A DNA stretch of 64,000 bases, taken from NCBI RefSeq assembly GCF_003026365.1, contig NZ_PYOM01000015.1, positions 1 through 64,000 on the forward strand, given 5' to 3'. The translations under genes were made by a program, and so were the position numbers. Of the stretch, positions 1-8,725 are shown in pieces; the stretch's first letter is position 1, and each line of letters opens with the position of its first letter. The notes beneath the pieces were generated by a model. The model was not told the DNA's origin and did no database searches. It saw only the letters and a program-made list of their open reading frames with translations. The DNA comes from Photobacterium angustum. Its GTDB lineage: Bacteria > Pseudomonadota > Gammaproteobacteria > Enterobacterales > Vibrionaceae.

Positions 1-612
1 CGTATATATGACGTTAAAATTGGCCAATAAATTCAAAAAAAATTTAATTGTTACTAAAAAATGTGAATAACCATTTTTATTGTAATGTCATCTTATTTTT
101 TTTGTTAAATATCTCAAAGGACATACTAGATAAGTAACATAGTCACTTATCATGATATGCATTTTTGAGTCATTTTTATTCTTCAAACAACCATAGCAGA
201 CAAAGATCAGAATGCGAGTTTTTGAGCATCTTTGTCCTTTGTAAAAATCACTATAAAGATGCCAACTGTTTTTTCGTCAATATCAAGTCAATAAAATAGA
301 CATAAAATAAAATATTGCTCAAATCTTACCAGTTGGTCTTTTATCCTTTTGTTATGTCACTCAAAAAAGGTTGTTCTCCTTCTTATAGAAAAAGTGAACA
401 TAAAAATATAAATGACTATTTATGCTGTTTTTTTGTATATAAAGGCAGTTTATGGTGCTGATTGGTATATGTCGGTTAGGTTAATGAAATGTTGCAATCG
501 TGAATTTCAGATGATACTTTCAAAAAAGATGATTTTTAATGAAATGTCGTGCTTTGCTATAAATTGGCATACGAGTAGTAGATAATTTCTAAAGGGACAG
601 GAGTATGCGCGC
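1..612. other. AT-rich gene-free region upstream of the ABC transporter operon
   Basis: I see no credible coding sequence in this stretch. It contains an imperfect hairpin at 199-236, with 9-bp arms GACAAAGAT and ATCTTTGTC around a 20-nt loop, and no clear T-run after it. The end of the region carries the ribosome-binding site AGGAG at 599-603 for the ATPase gene. A weak promoter-like pair (TTGCAA, 17 nt, TACTTT) lies near 493-521, but I would not call it. A partial ArgR-like half site (TGTGAAT) near 62-68 is too weak to support arginine control. Confidence 0.5.
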
Positions 613-1383
613 ATGAAGGATGACGTGGCGCTAGAAATTAAGAACCTGCATAAATCTTTTGGTGACAATGAGGTATTAAAAGGTATTTCGCTGACGGCAA
701 GAAGAGGTGATGTCGTCTCGATTATTGGTTCATCGGGATCAGGAAAGAGTACTTTTTTACGTTGCGTTAATTTACTTGAGACCCCTACCCAAGGCGAAAT
801 TTGGGTGAATGGTGAATTGATTAAAATGCACAATAATCGTCGTGGTGAATATTTACCTGTTGATGATAAGCAAGTTCAGCGCATTCGTTCCCGTTTAGCC
901 ATGGTATTTCAAGGCTTTAATCTATGGTCTCATATGACAGTATTACAGAATGTGATTGAAGCGCCGGTGCATGTGCTCGGTGTCCCCAAAGCAGAAGCGA
1001 TTGAAAAAGCGGAAGCCTTACTCAAAAAAGTGGGCTTATTTGAACGCCGTAATTATTATCCTGCACATTTATCTGGCGGTCAGCAGCAGCGTGCAGCGAT
1101 TGCTCGAGCCCTTGCTGTTGATCCTGAAGTGATGTTATTTGATGAACCTACATCTGCCTTAGACCCAGAACTGGTGGGTGAGGTGTTAGGTGTGATGCAA
1201 GATTTAGCGCAAGAAGGCCGTACCATGCTGGTGGTCACTCATGAAATGGCTTTTGCCCGCGATGTATCCAATCAAGTGATGTTCTTACACCAAGGCCTTG
1301 TTGAAGAGCAAGGTCATCCCGATAAGCTATTTACCCAGCCTGAATCTGAAAGATTGCAGCAATTTATTTCGTCTATTTACTAA
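613..1383 (+). CDS. Polar amino-acid ABC transporter, ATP-binding protein (HisP/AotP type)
   Basis: Cytoplasmic ATPase that powers uptake of a polar, probably basic, amino acid. At 256 residues it has the usual size for the HisP/ArtP/AotP family. Visible motifs are Walker A (GSSGSGKST, about residues 39-47), the Q-loop (MVFQGFNLW), the signature LSGGQQQR, Walker B (VMLFDEPTSALD) and the switch histidine (VVTHEM). The insert with YLPVDD and the phrase NLWSHMTV resemble HisP and AotP more than E. coli ArtP. The start at 613 has AGGAG nine bases upstream. A three-codon reading frame, ATGCGCGCATGA, overlaps it but is too close to the Shine-Dalgarno sequence to be used. It is the first gene of a four-gene operon with a binding protein and two permeases. 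Exact substrate (histidine, arginine, ornithine or lysine) cannot be read from sequence. Confidence 0.93.
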   Translation: MKDDVALEIKNLHKSFGDNEVLKGISLTARRGDVVSIIGSSGSGKSTFLRCVNLLETPTQGEIWVNGELIKMHNNRRGEYLPVDDKQVQRIRSRLAMVFQGFNLWSHMTVLQNVIEAPVHVLGVPKAEAIEKAEALLKKVGLFERRNYYPAHLSGGQQQRAAIARALAVDPEVMLFDEPTSALDPELVGEVLGVMQDLAQEGRTMLVVTHEMAFARDVSNQVMFLHQGLVEEQGHPDKLFTQPESERLQQFISSIY

Positions 1384-1404
1384 ACTTAGGGTTATCGACT
1401 AAGA

Positions 1405-1425
1405 CACAGAGGCTAACCCTCTGTG
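1405..1425 (+). other. Intergenic hairpin between ATPase and binding-protein genes
   Basis: Perfect 8-bp stem CACAGAGG/CCTCTGTG with a five-base loop. It can compete with an outer pairing AGGGTTA (1388-1394) with TAACCCT (1414-1420). There is no T-run, so it is more likely an mRNA-stability or partial attenuation element than a full terminator. Confidence 0.5.
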
Positions 1426-1502
1426 ATTGGGTAACCGTACAAATAGTACAAGGTTCACAGCATGGCTTGGTGTGAACAATTAAACGTAGCAGGAGAAGCG
1501 AT

Positions 1503-2279
1503 ATGAAAAAATGGATTTTAGCCGCAACATTAATTTCAGCGATGGGTGCATCAGCAGTACAAGCAAAAGAGTGGAAAGAAGTGCGTTTTGGTATTGAAGG
1601 CGCTTACCCTCCTTTTAGCTGGACTGAGCCAAACGGTGAGCTGAAAGGTTTTGATGTGGATATGGCAAACGCGCTTTGTACGCAAATGCAGGTGAAATGT
1701 AAAATTGTAGCTCAAGATTGGGATGGCATTATTCCATCTCTGCTTGCTCGTAAATACGATGCAATCATTGCTGCAATGTCTATAACCGAAGAGCGTAAAA
1801 AGAAAATCGATTTTACTGGTAAGTATGCTCTTATCCCGAACAAGTTTGTTGCAAAAAAAGGTACCGAGCTCGACTTCACTAAAGAAGGCCTTAAAGGCGT
1901 GAAGATTGGTGTTCAACGTGCAACGACTCATGACAAATACTTAACGGATAATTTCGGAGAGTCTGTTGAAATTGTTCGTTATGGCTCATTTGACGAAGCT
2001 TATCTAGATTTAAAAGCAGGTCGTATTGCTAGCGTATTAGGTGATGCATCAGCACTAGAGGAAGGTTTGCTAAATAAAGATGGTGGTGAAGGCTTTGAAT
2101 TTATCGGTCCATCATTAACGGATCCTAAATGGTTCGGTGAAGGTTTTGGTATTGCCGTGCGCAAACAAGACAAAGATCTAACCAAAAAACTGGATGAAGC
2201 GATTCTTGCACTGCGTGAAAACGGCCAATACAAGCAGATCGCTGATAAGTATTTCAAATATGACGTTTACGGTCAGTAA
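1503..2279 (+). CDS. Periplasmic polar amino-acid binding protein (HisJ/ArgT/AotJ type)
   Basis: Captures the amino acid in the periplasm and delivers it to the two-permease channel. The N-terminus has a signal peptide with a basic start (MKK), a hydrophobic core and an Ala-x-Ala site near residue 21 (VQAKEW). The mature part is a type II SBP_bac_3 fold, with the family signature GFDVDMANALC, the ligand-loop region DWDGIIPSLLARKYDAIIAAMSIT and a late GEGFGIAV strand. The length of 258 residues is typical. AGGAGA lies six bases before the ATG. Hairpins on both sides of this gene suggest that, as in other periplasmic permease operons, the binding protein is made in excess over the membrane parts (inference). 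Confidence 0.93.
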   Translation: MKKWILAATLISAMGASAVQAKEWKEVRFGIEGAYPPFSWTEPNGELKGFDVDMANALCTQMQVKCKIVAQDWDGIIPSLLARKYDAIIAAMSITEERKKKIDFTGKYALIPNKFVAKKGTELDFTKEGLKGVKIGVQRATTHDKYLTDNFGESVEIVRYGSFDEAYLDLKAGRIASVLGDASALEEGLLNKDGGEGFEFIGPSLTDPKWFGEGFGIAVRKQDKDLTKKLDEAILALRENGQYKQIADKYFKYDVYGQ

Positions 2280-2295
2280 GTCATAAATGAATAAA

Positions 2296-2348
2296 GAGCA
2301 CTTAGTTTTTAGTTGGGCGACCTCGTCAAAGGGCTAAGCTAAGTGCTC
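2296..2348 (+). other. Long intergenic hairpin after the binding-protein gene
   Basis: Perfect 10-bp stem GAGCACTTAG/CTAAGTGCTC closing a 33-nt loop, followed by TCTTATT. It lies between the binding protein and the first permease, where comparable operons (for example hisJ-hisQ) carry hairpins that reduce downstream expression and protect the upstream mRNA. The poor T-run fits partial rather than full termination. Confidence 0.6.
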
Positions 2349-2377
2349 TCTTATTCGAACAATGAAGGAGTATGACG

Positions 2378-3118
2378 TTGTTCGATTTATATGGATATGG
2401 ATGGTCTTTAGCTCAAGGAGCGATGATAACAATACAAGTGGCACTGCTTTCTCTTTTATTAGCAGCAACACTGGGTATGTTAGGCGCTTTAGCAAAACTC
2501 TCACCTTACCGTTGGGCGCGTGCTATTGCCACTATTTACACTACAGTTATTCGCGGTATCCCTGATCTTGTATTAATGATGCTGATTTTCTTCGGTGGTC
2601 AGATGCTGCTGAATGATAGCTTGTATAACATCAACGAGTGGCTAAATAATTATTTTACTCAGTCAGATCCTAATCATGAATGGACGAGTTATTTACCCGA
2701 TTATATTGAGATCAGCCCATTTGTCGCGGGTATTTTAACAATTGGTTTTATCTTTGGTGCTTACATGGCGGAAACGTTCCGTGGTGCGATTTTAGCGGTA
2801 GATAAAGGTGAACTAGAGGCCGGTAAAGCCTATGGTATGAGTGCTTTTTTATCCTTTCGTCGTATTTTATTGCCACAGATGATCCGTCATGCTTTGCCGG
2901 GGTTTGGTAATAACTGGCTAGTTTTGTTAAAAACCACCGCACTGGTATCAATTATTGGCCTTGATGACATGGTGCGTAAGGGCGCATTAGCCGCAGGCAC
3001 AACGCAGAAACCTTTTACTTTTTACTTTACCGTTGCGATTGTGTTCTTAATTTTTACCTCGATATCGACCTTGGCATTGAATTGGGCCGAGCGTAAATAC
3101 AGTATTCCGACGAGGTAG
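2378..3118 (+). CDS. Polar amino-acid ABC transporter, permease subunit 1 (HisQ type)
   Basis: Inner-membrane half-channel of the amino-acid importer. It has a His/Glu/Gln/Arg-type permease domain of about 246 residues and several hydrophobic segments. The EAA loop (ELEAGKAYGMSAFLSFRRILLP) contacts the ATPase. I place the start at TTG 2378, because AAGGAG at 2365-2370 is seven bases before it. The ATG at 2372 is only one base from the Shine-Dalgarno sequence, so it is unlikely although it is the longer option. The gene ends at TAG 3116-3118, and the next permease starts five bases later, implying translational coupling. Confidence 0.88.
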   Translation: MFDLYGYGWSLAQGAMITIQVALLSLLLAATLGMLGALAKLSPYRWARAIATIYTTVIRGIPDLVLMMLIFFGGQMLLNDSLYNINEWLNNYFTQSDPNHEWTSYLPDYIEISPFVAGILTIGFIFGAYMAETFRGAILAVDKGELEAGKAYGMSAFLSFRRILLPQMIRHALPGFGNNWLVLLKTTALVSIIGLDDMVRKGALAAGTTQKPFTFYFTVAIVFLIFTSISTLALNWAERKYSIPTR

Positions 3119-3123
3119 AGCCG

Positions 3124-3813
3124 ATGGACTTAAGTATTTTTACAGAAAGTTGGGAAATCTATCTAGAAGGTTTTTACACCACTGTTTGGATGGTTACCGT
3201 TTCGCTAGTGATCGGTTTAATTTGCGCGATCCCCATTGGAATGATGCGAAATAGCAGTAATAAATTTATTGCGTTTCCTGCGTGGGCATATATTTATTTC
3301 TTTCGTGGTACGCCGCTATTGATTCAGCTTTATCTTATTTATTACGGATTAAGCCAAGTTATCAATGTTCAGGGCACAATGTGGCAGGAAGCATGGTTCT
3401 GTGCGTTAGTTGCTTTCATTTTAAATACTGCCGCATACACTGCTGAAATTATTCGAGGCTCTATTAATAGTATGCCGCAAGGTGAGATAGAAGCGGCGAA
3501 AGCTTACGGTATGAGCCCATTTCAAGCGTTTCGTCGTATTATTCTTCCAAGTGCATTACGACGGGCGTTACCAGCATACAGTAATGAAGTGATTTTCATG
3601 GTTCATGGCTCAGCCGTTGCCGGTATTGTGACAATTGTTGATTTAACTGGGGCCGCGAGAATCGTAAACTCTCGTTACTACGCACCGTTTGAATCTTTCT
3701 TGTTTGCTGGGCTTTGTTACATGGTGCTGACGTTTGCCATCATCTGGGTATTTAAAAAACTAGAAGCGCGGTATTTACGCCATTTACAGCCATTAACTGA
3801 GATAACAGATTAA
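3124..3813 (+). CDS. Polar amino-acid ABC transporter, permease subunit 2 (HisM type)
   Basis: Second half-channel of the importer, 229 residues. It has an N-terminal membrane segment, the family phrase YIYFFRGTPLLIQLYLIYYG, and an EAA loop (EIEAAKAYGMSPFQAFRRIILP). The Shine-Dalgarno sequence GAGG overlaps the end of the preceding permease gene. It is the last gene of the operon and is followed by a strong hairpin terminator. Confidence 0.92.
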   Translation: MDLSIFTESWEIYLEGFYTTVWMVTVSLVIGLICAIPIGMMRNSSNKFIAFPAWAYIYFFRGTPLLIQLYLIYYGLSQVINVQGTMWQEAWFCALVAFILNTAAYTAEIIRGSINSMPQGEIEAAKAYGMSPFQAFRRIILPSALRRALPAYSNEVIFMVHGSAVAGIVTIVDLTGAARIVNSRYYAPFESFLFAGLCYMVLTFAIIWVFKKLEARYLRHLQPLTEITD

Positions 3814-3823
3814 TCGGTTAAAT

Positions 3824-3863
3824 AAAAAAGCTCAGCAGGCTAATAATAGATGCTGAGCTTTTT
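3824..3863. terminator. Bidirectional terminator between the ABC operon and grxB
   Basis: Arms AAAAAGCTCAGCA and TGCTGAGCTTTTT flank a 13-nt loop. A-runs and T-runs on both sides let it act for the rightward operon and for leftward grxB. Confidence 0.85.
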
Positions 3864-3882
3864 GTTTTATAGACGCTCTTTT

Positions 3883-4533
3883 TTATACAGCCACATCATC
3901 ATAAAGAGGGACAGAAGTCAGTGCAGCGATTTCATCAATGTATTGACGTACGCGAGTTGGGTATTTGAGCCCTTTCACGACGGTTAAGTTACGCAGCATT
4001 GGGAATAGATGAATATCATCATAGCTAAGTTGGTTGCTACGCTCAGAAGGTAGTGTTACCCATTCTAATGTTTGCAGCGCTTTATTGGCCAGTTCAATGT
4101 AGTGCGAAGAGTCTTCAAAAGCTTGTTCAAAGCTGACGGATAACATTGGTGTTTTCTTGTTGTAGAACCACGTTTTTGCTTCTTCAACCTGAAACTCTGG
4201 TAGATCTACTTTTAGCCAGCGTGGGTAGAGCAGGTAGGGTACACAATCTCGTGCTGCTTCAGCCCATTGTACTAATTCATCTTGATGTACTTCAGGCGTT
4301 AGAACAGGATTGCCATCGTTGTTGTCGATAAATTTGACGACATCTAGGCTCTCAGCCATATAGCTACCATCAGGCTTTTGTAAAATAGGTACCATGTTAG
4401 CGCCTACTTTTTCGATACGTGCATCAATATCGTGGTTTTGTAGGTAAACCAGTTCAACATCGGCTTTTTTTAAGCCCGCAATCATCATTGCTTTTACGCA
4501 AAAAGGGCAATGATCAAATACAAACAACTTCAT
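3883..4533 (-). CDS. grxB: Glutaredoxin 2
   Basis: Glutathione-dependent disulfide oxidoreductase of the cytoplasm. The N-terminal thioredoxin-like domain carries the active site CPFC at residues 9-12, followed by the cis-proline region MVPIL and the glutathione-contact phrase ESLDVVKFID. The C-terminal all-helical domain gives the GST-like architecture that separates Grx2 from the small glutaredoxins. The length of 216 residues matches E. coli GrxB (about 215). It reads leftward towards a shared terminator. Confidence 0.93.
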   Translation of the reverse strand: MKLFVFDHCPFCVKAMMIAGLKKADVELVYLQNHDIDARIEKVGANMVPILQKPDGSYMAESLDVVKFIDNNDGNPVLTPEVHQDELVQWAEAARDCVPYLLYPRWLKVDLPEFQVEEAKTWFYNKKTPMLSVSFEQAFEDSSHYIELANKALQTLEWVTLPSERSNQLSYDDIHLFPMLRNLTVVKGLKYPTRVRQYIDEIAALTSVPLYDDVAV

Positions 4534-4566
4534 AATAAGTCCCTTGTGGTGAAGTAGAGTGAAGAT

Positions 4567-4594
4567 AAAAAAGGTGAGTAGAGACTCACCTTTT
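4567..4594 (-). terminator. Terminator after xthA
   Basis: Leftward hairpin AAAGGTGAGT/ACTCACCTTT with a four-base loop, followed on the minus strand by a run of Ts. Confidence 0.85.
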
Positions 4595-4599
4595 ATTGA

Positions 4600-5409
4600 T
4601 TATTTGAAGACAGACCAAATAGGTGCGTGATCCGATGGCTTTTCGATGCCACGTAATTCGTAGTCGATATCTGATTCAATACAGCGCTCTGCTAGTGATG
4701 GCGTAGCAAGAATAACATCAATGCGTAGACCTCGATTATCAACAAAGCCTTTCGAGCGGTAGTCAAACCATGAGTATTTATCATCTACCGTTGGGTGAAG
4801 TTGACGGAAGGTATCGACAAAGCCCCAGTCTAATAAGGTTTGTAACCACTCACGTTCAACAGGCTGGAATGAACACTTACCTGTTTTTAGCCAGCGTTTA
4901 GCATTAGCAGGACCAATACCTATATCTAAATCCGTAGGGCTGATATTAATATCGCCCATCACGATCAATTCTTCATCGTTAGTGTGGGCAGTATTTAGGT
5001 AATTCATCAGATCAGCGTAGAACTTCTCTTTTGCAGGAAATTTAGTTTCGTGCTTAATATTATCGCCCTGTGGGAAATAACCGTTCATCACAGTGATGTT
5101 CTTTCCATTGCCTTGCTTAAAGGTGGCCATGATCATTCGACGTTGAGCATCTTCATCATCGGTTGGGAACCCTTTTTGTACGCTAATTGGCTCTTGCTTA
5201 CATAGCATCGCAACACCGTAATGGGCTTTTTGACCATGGAAGTAAACTTTGTAGCCCATCGCTTCAACATCCGCTAAAGGGAAGGCTTCATCATGAACTT
5301 TGATTTCTTGTAAGCCGATCACATCCGGCTGATGCTTTTCAATTAAGGCTTGAAGTTGGTGAAGGCGGGCGCGTAGCCCGTTGATATTGAAGGAGATAAC
5401 TTTCATCAT
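4600..5409 (-). CDS. xthA: Exodeoxyribonuclease III
   Basis: Mg-dependent AP endonuclease and 3'-5' exonuclease of base-excision repair. It is a complete exonuclease-endonuclease-phosphatase fold of about 268 residues. Visible motifs are NINGLRAR at the N-terminus, the metal ligand in [14 protein letters not shown], the catalytic GDINISP loop, and the C-terminal active site SDHAPIW. Two adjacent ATGs open the gene; the second (5406) aligns with E. coli XthA and has GGA six bases upstream, so the true protein may be one residue shorter. It has its own terminator. Confidence 0.95.
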   Translation of the reverse strand: MMKVISFNINGLRARLHQLQALIEKHQPDVIGLQEIKVHDEAFPLADVEAMGYKVYFHGQKAHYGVAMLCKQEPISVQKGFPTDDEDAQRRMIMATFKQGNGKNITVMNGYFPQGDNIKHETKFPAKEKFYADLMNYLNTAHTNDEELIVMGDINISPTDLDIGIGPANAKRWLKTGKCSFQPVEREWLQTLLDWGFVDTFRQLHPTVDDKYSWFDYRSKGFVDNRGLRIDVILATPSLAERCIESDIDYELRGIEKPSDHAPIWSVFK

Positions 5410-5486
5410 TTATTCCGATTTCTGTCAGTTTTTGTCCGGATAGAGGAAGATACTAACATAGAAAATAAGAGTAGGAACCTTGTGAA

Positions 5487-5517
5487 AGAAAATAGGCCCA
5501 ACGAGAGTTGAGCCTAT
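5487..5517 (-). terminator. Terminator after the VWA lipoprotein gene
   Basis: Hairpin with arms AATAGGC-CAAC and GTTG-GCCTATT (one internal mismatch) and loop GAGA. On the minus strand it is followed by TTTTCTTTC. Confidence 0.7.
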
Positions 5518-5531
5518 TAAATGGCAAATGA

Positions 5532-7715
5532 TTAATTTGTTTTTTGAGCTTCTACATATTGATATCCAATCTCAATACTAGCTCCAGTCGTTGGAATAGC
5601 ATTTCCCGTAAATATAATCTTTTGTGCTAATGGATAATATTCCCACCCATTTAATTTACTACGGTTAATCAATTGCCCGTCAACGGTCACCGCAATAGAT
5701 GATGATAAGATACTATTAATTTTAGCCATTGATAAATCATAGCCAGCAGCAATAACTCCTGAGTTTTGAGCAATAAGTTCAACGAATGTTTTGTATTCTT
5801 TAACTTCATTGATATTCAGTGATTTACCTAATGTTGCATTTGCTAAATCATCATATTGACTATATTTAGCATGCTGAGGCTGAACAATAGCATAGACTTT
5901 GTATTGGTTATCAACGAATAAATTACTGTTTGGATCGAAAGGTTTCTGTGGTTTTGGATAATAACCGTACTGACTTGGTTCATCACTCATGATGATTACT
6001 GAAAGAGAGGCTCCTTGACGAGGGTATCCAGCTAAGGCAACAGTACCTGTTGTTGGCGTCAGTGCTTTTTCTGCAAAATAAATTCCTTTTTCAATCGTAG
6101 AACCATTAATGCCTGGCTTTAAGTCTATTTCAATCTGAGCTTGATCGTTTGTAAAACCATTGCCACGTAAAATATCGCTATCTGTAGTAATTACGCCAAT
6201 GTTAAAATCAACGGCTGCTTCATTCATTGTATTGATAAAGTCAGTTGTGAGTGTACTTATTTCATCTTGTTCATCACTCATACTACCTGAATTATCAATG
6301 ACAAAGAGGAAGTCTGACTTTGCTGTTTTTTGCTCTAATGCCGCGTAATTGTCTTTATGTAATTTTAAGGTTGTACCAATAGGTGCGGTAATACTCTCAG
6401 ATGTTGTTGATGCTATTAGATCTGAATATAATTCCGCTTTATCTTTGGTAACCAGTGTTGCAGTAATTACTGCTGTTTCTGTTGATTCAGTAAAGCTGAT
6501 AGAAATATCAAACTGGAATCGTTTTTTTTCTATTTCTGATTGTGCCGGTATGAGAGTATCAATGTTACCACCGATCTTATTAACGGCTATTTTTTTCATA
6601 ATATCAGAAAGTAAGTCGGTTGGTTTTTTAGCTATGTTCAACTCAATATTATAACTAGCCGCTATATCACCGTTACTGAGAACTGTTTTTGAATATTCTT
6701 TAATACTGCCAGTGTTTAATGACTTTATAGTATTTAATAAAATATCATTTGCATTCTTACCCTGATTTAATGGTTTTCGTTCACTTACGAAACCGACTAA
6801 TTCGGTTGACTCTGGAGTCATAATACTTTTTGCTTGGGCATTTGTTGTGATAGGTTTTGCATAAATGACTGCACCAGTAATATCACCAGATATTGATTTT
6901 GTTTGATAGCTTTCAGGTAAATATACTTGTTTGCTGTTTAAAGCAATACTTGTTACTTCACTTTTTAGATAAGAGACATTAATAGATATTTTTTTTGTTT
7001 GAATTGATTTGTTACCGTTATCATCAAATGTACTTAAGCGAAGCTTATAAGTTTCTGTTCCTTCACTTTTTCCTACAGTTACTTTTAATAATTCAGGCTT
7101 AGATAAATCTTCAGGTGTTAGAAGGTTTCCCTTATCATCTGTCCATTCAAAAGTTGAATTTTCTGGAATATTGGAAACGATAGCTTTAATTGTAATGGTG
7201 GAATTTGGCTCAGTAATTGAGTTAGTAGTCGTGAGTGCGTTAATTAGAGCATCAGGTGGCGTTAACTCACCTTTTGCACATAGAATAATATTATCCTCTA
7301 CTTCATCAGCATCAAGTGCGGCATTCCCATTTTTATCTACACCATAGATAACGTCTTGCCCGCCAAGTTCACACTGACTATCACCTTTGGTGATCATGCC
7401 TATATTGACAATTGCTTTATTCAGTAGAGTTTCATCTTCACCATTTTTATTAAGTGAACCGTCATTACATATAGATTTGTCGGTGGTTTTTTCATTATCA
7501 TCCAGAGTATTGTTATTATTTTCATCATAACCAATAATAAGTTGTATCCCGCCAACACTACAGATTTCATTTCCTTCGGGTAATGTTACTTTTTCTATTA
7601 GTGCGAATTGATTTTTTTCTGAGGATTTTTCTACATTATCAGTTGATTCACTATTACAACCATAAAGGCTAGCAATAGATAGAGTTAGTGCAGATAATTT
7701 TAATATTTTATTCAT
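5532..7715 (-). CDS. Large lipoprotein with von Willebrand factor A domain
   Basis: Function unknown. The 727-residue protein begins with a lipoprotein signal peptide and lipobox (SLYGC, lipidated Cys20), so it is membrane-anchored. Two similar modules of about 45-50 residues follow, each with a Cys pair and an acidic loop that resembles calcium-binding EF-hand or dockerin loops (DENNNNTLDDNE and DKNGNAALDADE). They resemble the short Cys-containing repeats found in Vibrio/Shewanella collagen-like surface proteins (family assignment is inference). Residues about 150-250 look like an Ig/PKD-type beta domain. A VWA domain starts near residue 465 with a complete MIDAS start (DNSGSMS) and a following DE-rich loop. 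The C-terminus is predicted beta. The gene stands alone between its own terminator and a long upstream gap. A role in adhesion or cell-surface interaction is plausible but not shown. Confidence 0.8.
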   Translation of the reverse strand: MNKILKLSALTLSIASLYGCNSESTDNVEKSSEKNQFALIEKVTLPEGNEICSVGGIQLIIGYDENNNNTLDDNEKTTDKSICNDGSLNKNGEDETLLNKAIVNIGMITKGDSQCELGGQDVIYGVDKNGNAALDADEVEDNIILCAKGELTPPDALINALTTTNSITEPNSTITIKAIVSNIPENSTFEWTDDKGNLLTPEDLSKPELLKVTVGKSEGTETYKLRLSTFDDNGNKSIQTKKISINVSYLKSEVTSIALNSKQVYLPESYQTKSISGDITGAVIYAKPITTNAQAKSIMTPESTELVGFVSERKPLNQGKNANDILLNTIKSLNTGSIKEYSKTVLSNGDIAASYNIELNIAKKPTDLLSDIMKKIAVNKIGGNIDTLIPAQSEIEKKRFQFDISISFTESTETAVITATLVTKDKAELYSDLIASTTSESITAPIGTTLKLHKDNYAALEQKTAKSDFLFVIDNSGSMSDEQDEISTLTTDFINTMNEAAVDFNIGVITTDSDILRGNGFTNDQAQIEIDLKPGINGSTIEKGIYFAEKALTPTTGTVALAGYPRQGASLSVIIMSDEPSQYGYYPKPQKPFDPNSNLFVDNQYKVYAIVQPQHAKYSQYDDLANATLGKSLNINEVKEYKTFVELIAQNSGVIAAGYDLSMAKINSILSSSIAVTVDGQLINRSKLNGWEYYPLAQKIIFTGNAIPTTGASIEIGYQYVEAQKTN

Positions 7716-7928
7716 TTTAAACCTAGCATCTGATTTATTGAGTGAAATACTAGAATAAATGCAAAAAAAAGCTTTTTTAATGGGGTTACAATATTTAACT
7801 GGAATATGAGATATCTATCGAGAATGGTTTTTTTAGTTATTGTTGATGGGTGATTTATTTGTTATTAAAAAATTGATAATGATAAAAATAAGGTGACGAG
7901 AAAGATAAAGAGCCGCCTTCGGTAGATA

Positions 7929-7951
7929 TATACCCAAGTCACTTGGGTATA
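7929..7951. repeat. 23-bp perfect palindrome
   Basis: Ten-base arms TATACCCAAG and CTTGGGTATA around TCA, immediately downstream of the SDR gene. There is no T-run on either strand. It could be a dispersed intergenic repeat, a weak terminator or a protein-binding site; I found no second copy in this window. Confidence 0.6.
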
Positions 7952-7963
7952 GGTTATTTATGA

Positions 7964-8725
7964 TTATGCAACGATTTTAGGTTGACCGTCAGAAGCGGTA
8001 ACACCACCATCTACAGGTAGGTTAACACCGTTTACAAAGCTTGCATCATCACTTGCTAAGAAGCTCATTACCGCTGCGACTTCTTCAGGTTCTGCTGCAC
8101 GACCAAGCGGAATACGTTCGTTAAACTTATTGCGGATATCTTCCGGCCAGCCATTAGTCATATTGGTTTTCACTAGGCTTGGGCATACAGAGTTAACACG
8201 TACACCTTGTAGGCCAAAATCCAGTGCAAGCACACGAGTTAAGTTAACAATAGCGCCTTTGGATACGCAGTAGTAAGCCGCTCCCCAGTCAGCACCTAAA
8301 CCAGAAACAGAGGCATTATTAACAATACAGCCTTTGCTTTCGATCAAGTGAGGTAATGCATATTTCGAGTAGTAAATAGCACCATTAATATTTACGCTAG
8401 AGATCTTCTCCCAATCTTGAATGCTACCGTCTAATATTGTGCCTGGAATATGTACGCCAGCATTATTGATTAAGATGTCAATCTTATTGAAATTCTTAAT
8501 GGTTTGATCAATAAGGTTTTTTACTTCAGCTTCATTTGAAACATCGGTTTTAACACACAGTGTTTTTTCTGCAATTAACTCACTGTGTATTTTATCTAGT
8601 GCGTCTTGATAAAGATCTGCTAGAACGACAATTGCGCTTTCAGAGGCAAAACGGTGTGCCGCAGCTTTACCCATACCATTACCCGCACCTGTGATAACGA
8701 CAACTTTTCCTTCAAATCTGTTCAT
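7964..8725 (-). CDS. Short-chain dehydrogenase/reductase
   Basis: NAD(P)-dependent oxidoreductase of the classical SDR family, 253 residues. The cofactor motif TGAGNGMG (about residues 12-19), an acidic residue after strand 2 (LADLY, suggesting NAD preference), the NNAG motif and the catalytic Ser...Tyr-x-x-x-Lys (NASVSG, YYCVSKG) are all present. The C-terminal FASDDASFVNGVNLPVDGG is typical of 3-oxoacyl-reductase or sugar/alcohol dehydrogenase-like members. The substrate cannot be told. It is a single-gene unit with no functional partner nearby. Confidence 0.85.
   Translation of the reverse strand: MNRFEGKVVVITGAGNGMGKAAAHRFASESAIVVLADLYQDALDKIHSELIAEKTLCVKTDVSNEAEVKNLIDQTIKNFNKIDILINNAGVHIPGTILDGSIQDWEKISSVNINGAIYYSKYALPHLIESKGCIVNNASVSGLGADWGAAYYCVSKGAIVNLTRVLALDFGLQGVRVNSVCPSLVKTNMTNGWPEDIRNKFNERIPLGRAAEPEEVAAVMSFLASDDASFVNGVNLPVDGGVTASDGQPKIVA

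Noticed and set aside
62-80. ArgR-like sequence TGTGAATAACCATTTTTA
   Set aside because: Only the left half fits the ArgR box, and it lies more than 500 bp from the operon start.
605-616. Three-codon upstream ORF ATGCGCGCATGA overlapping the ATPase start
   Set aside because: Its ATG is one base from the Shine-Dalgarno sequence, too close for initiation; probably chance.
507-833. 108-residue minus-strand ORF at the start of the ABC operon
   Set aside because: It overlaps the ATPase N-terminus antisense and has no supporting signal.
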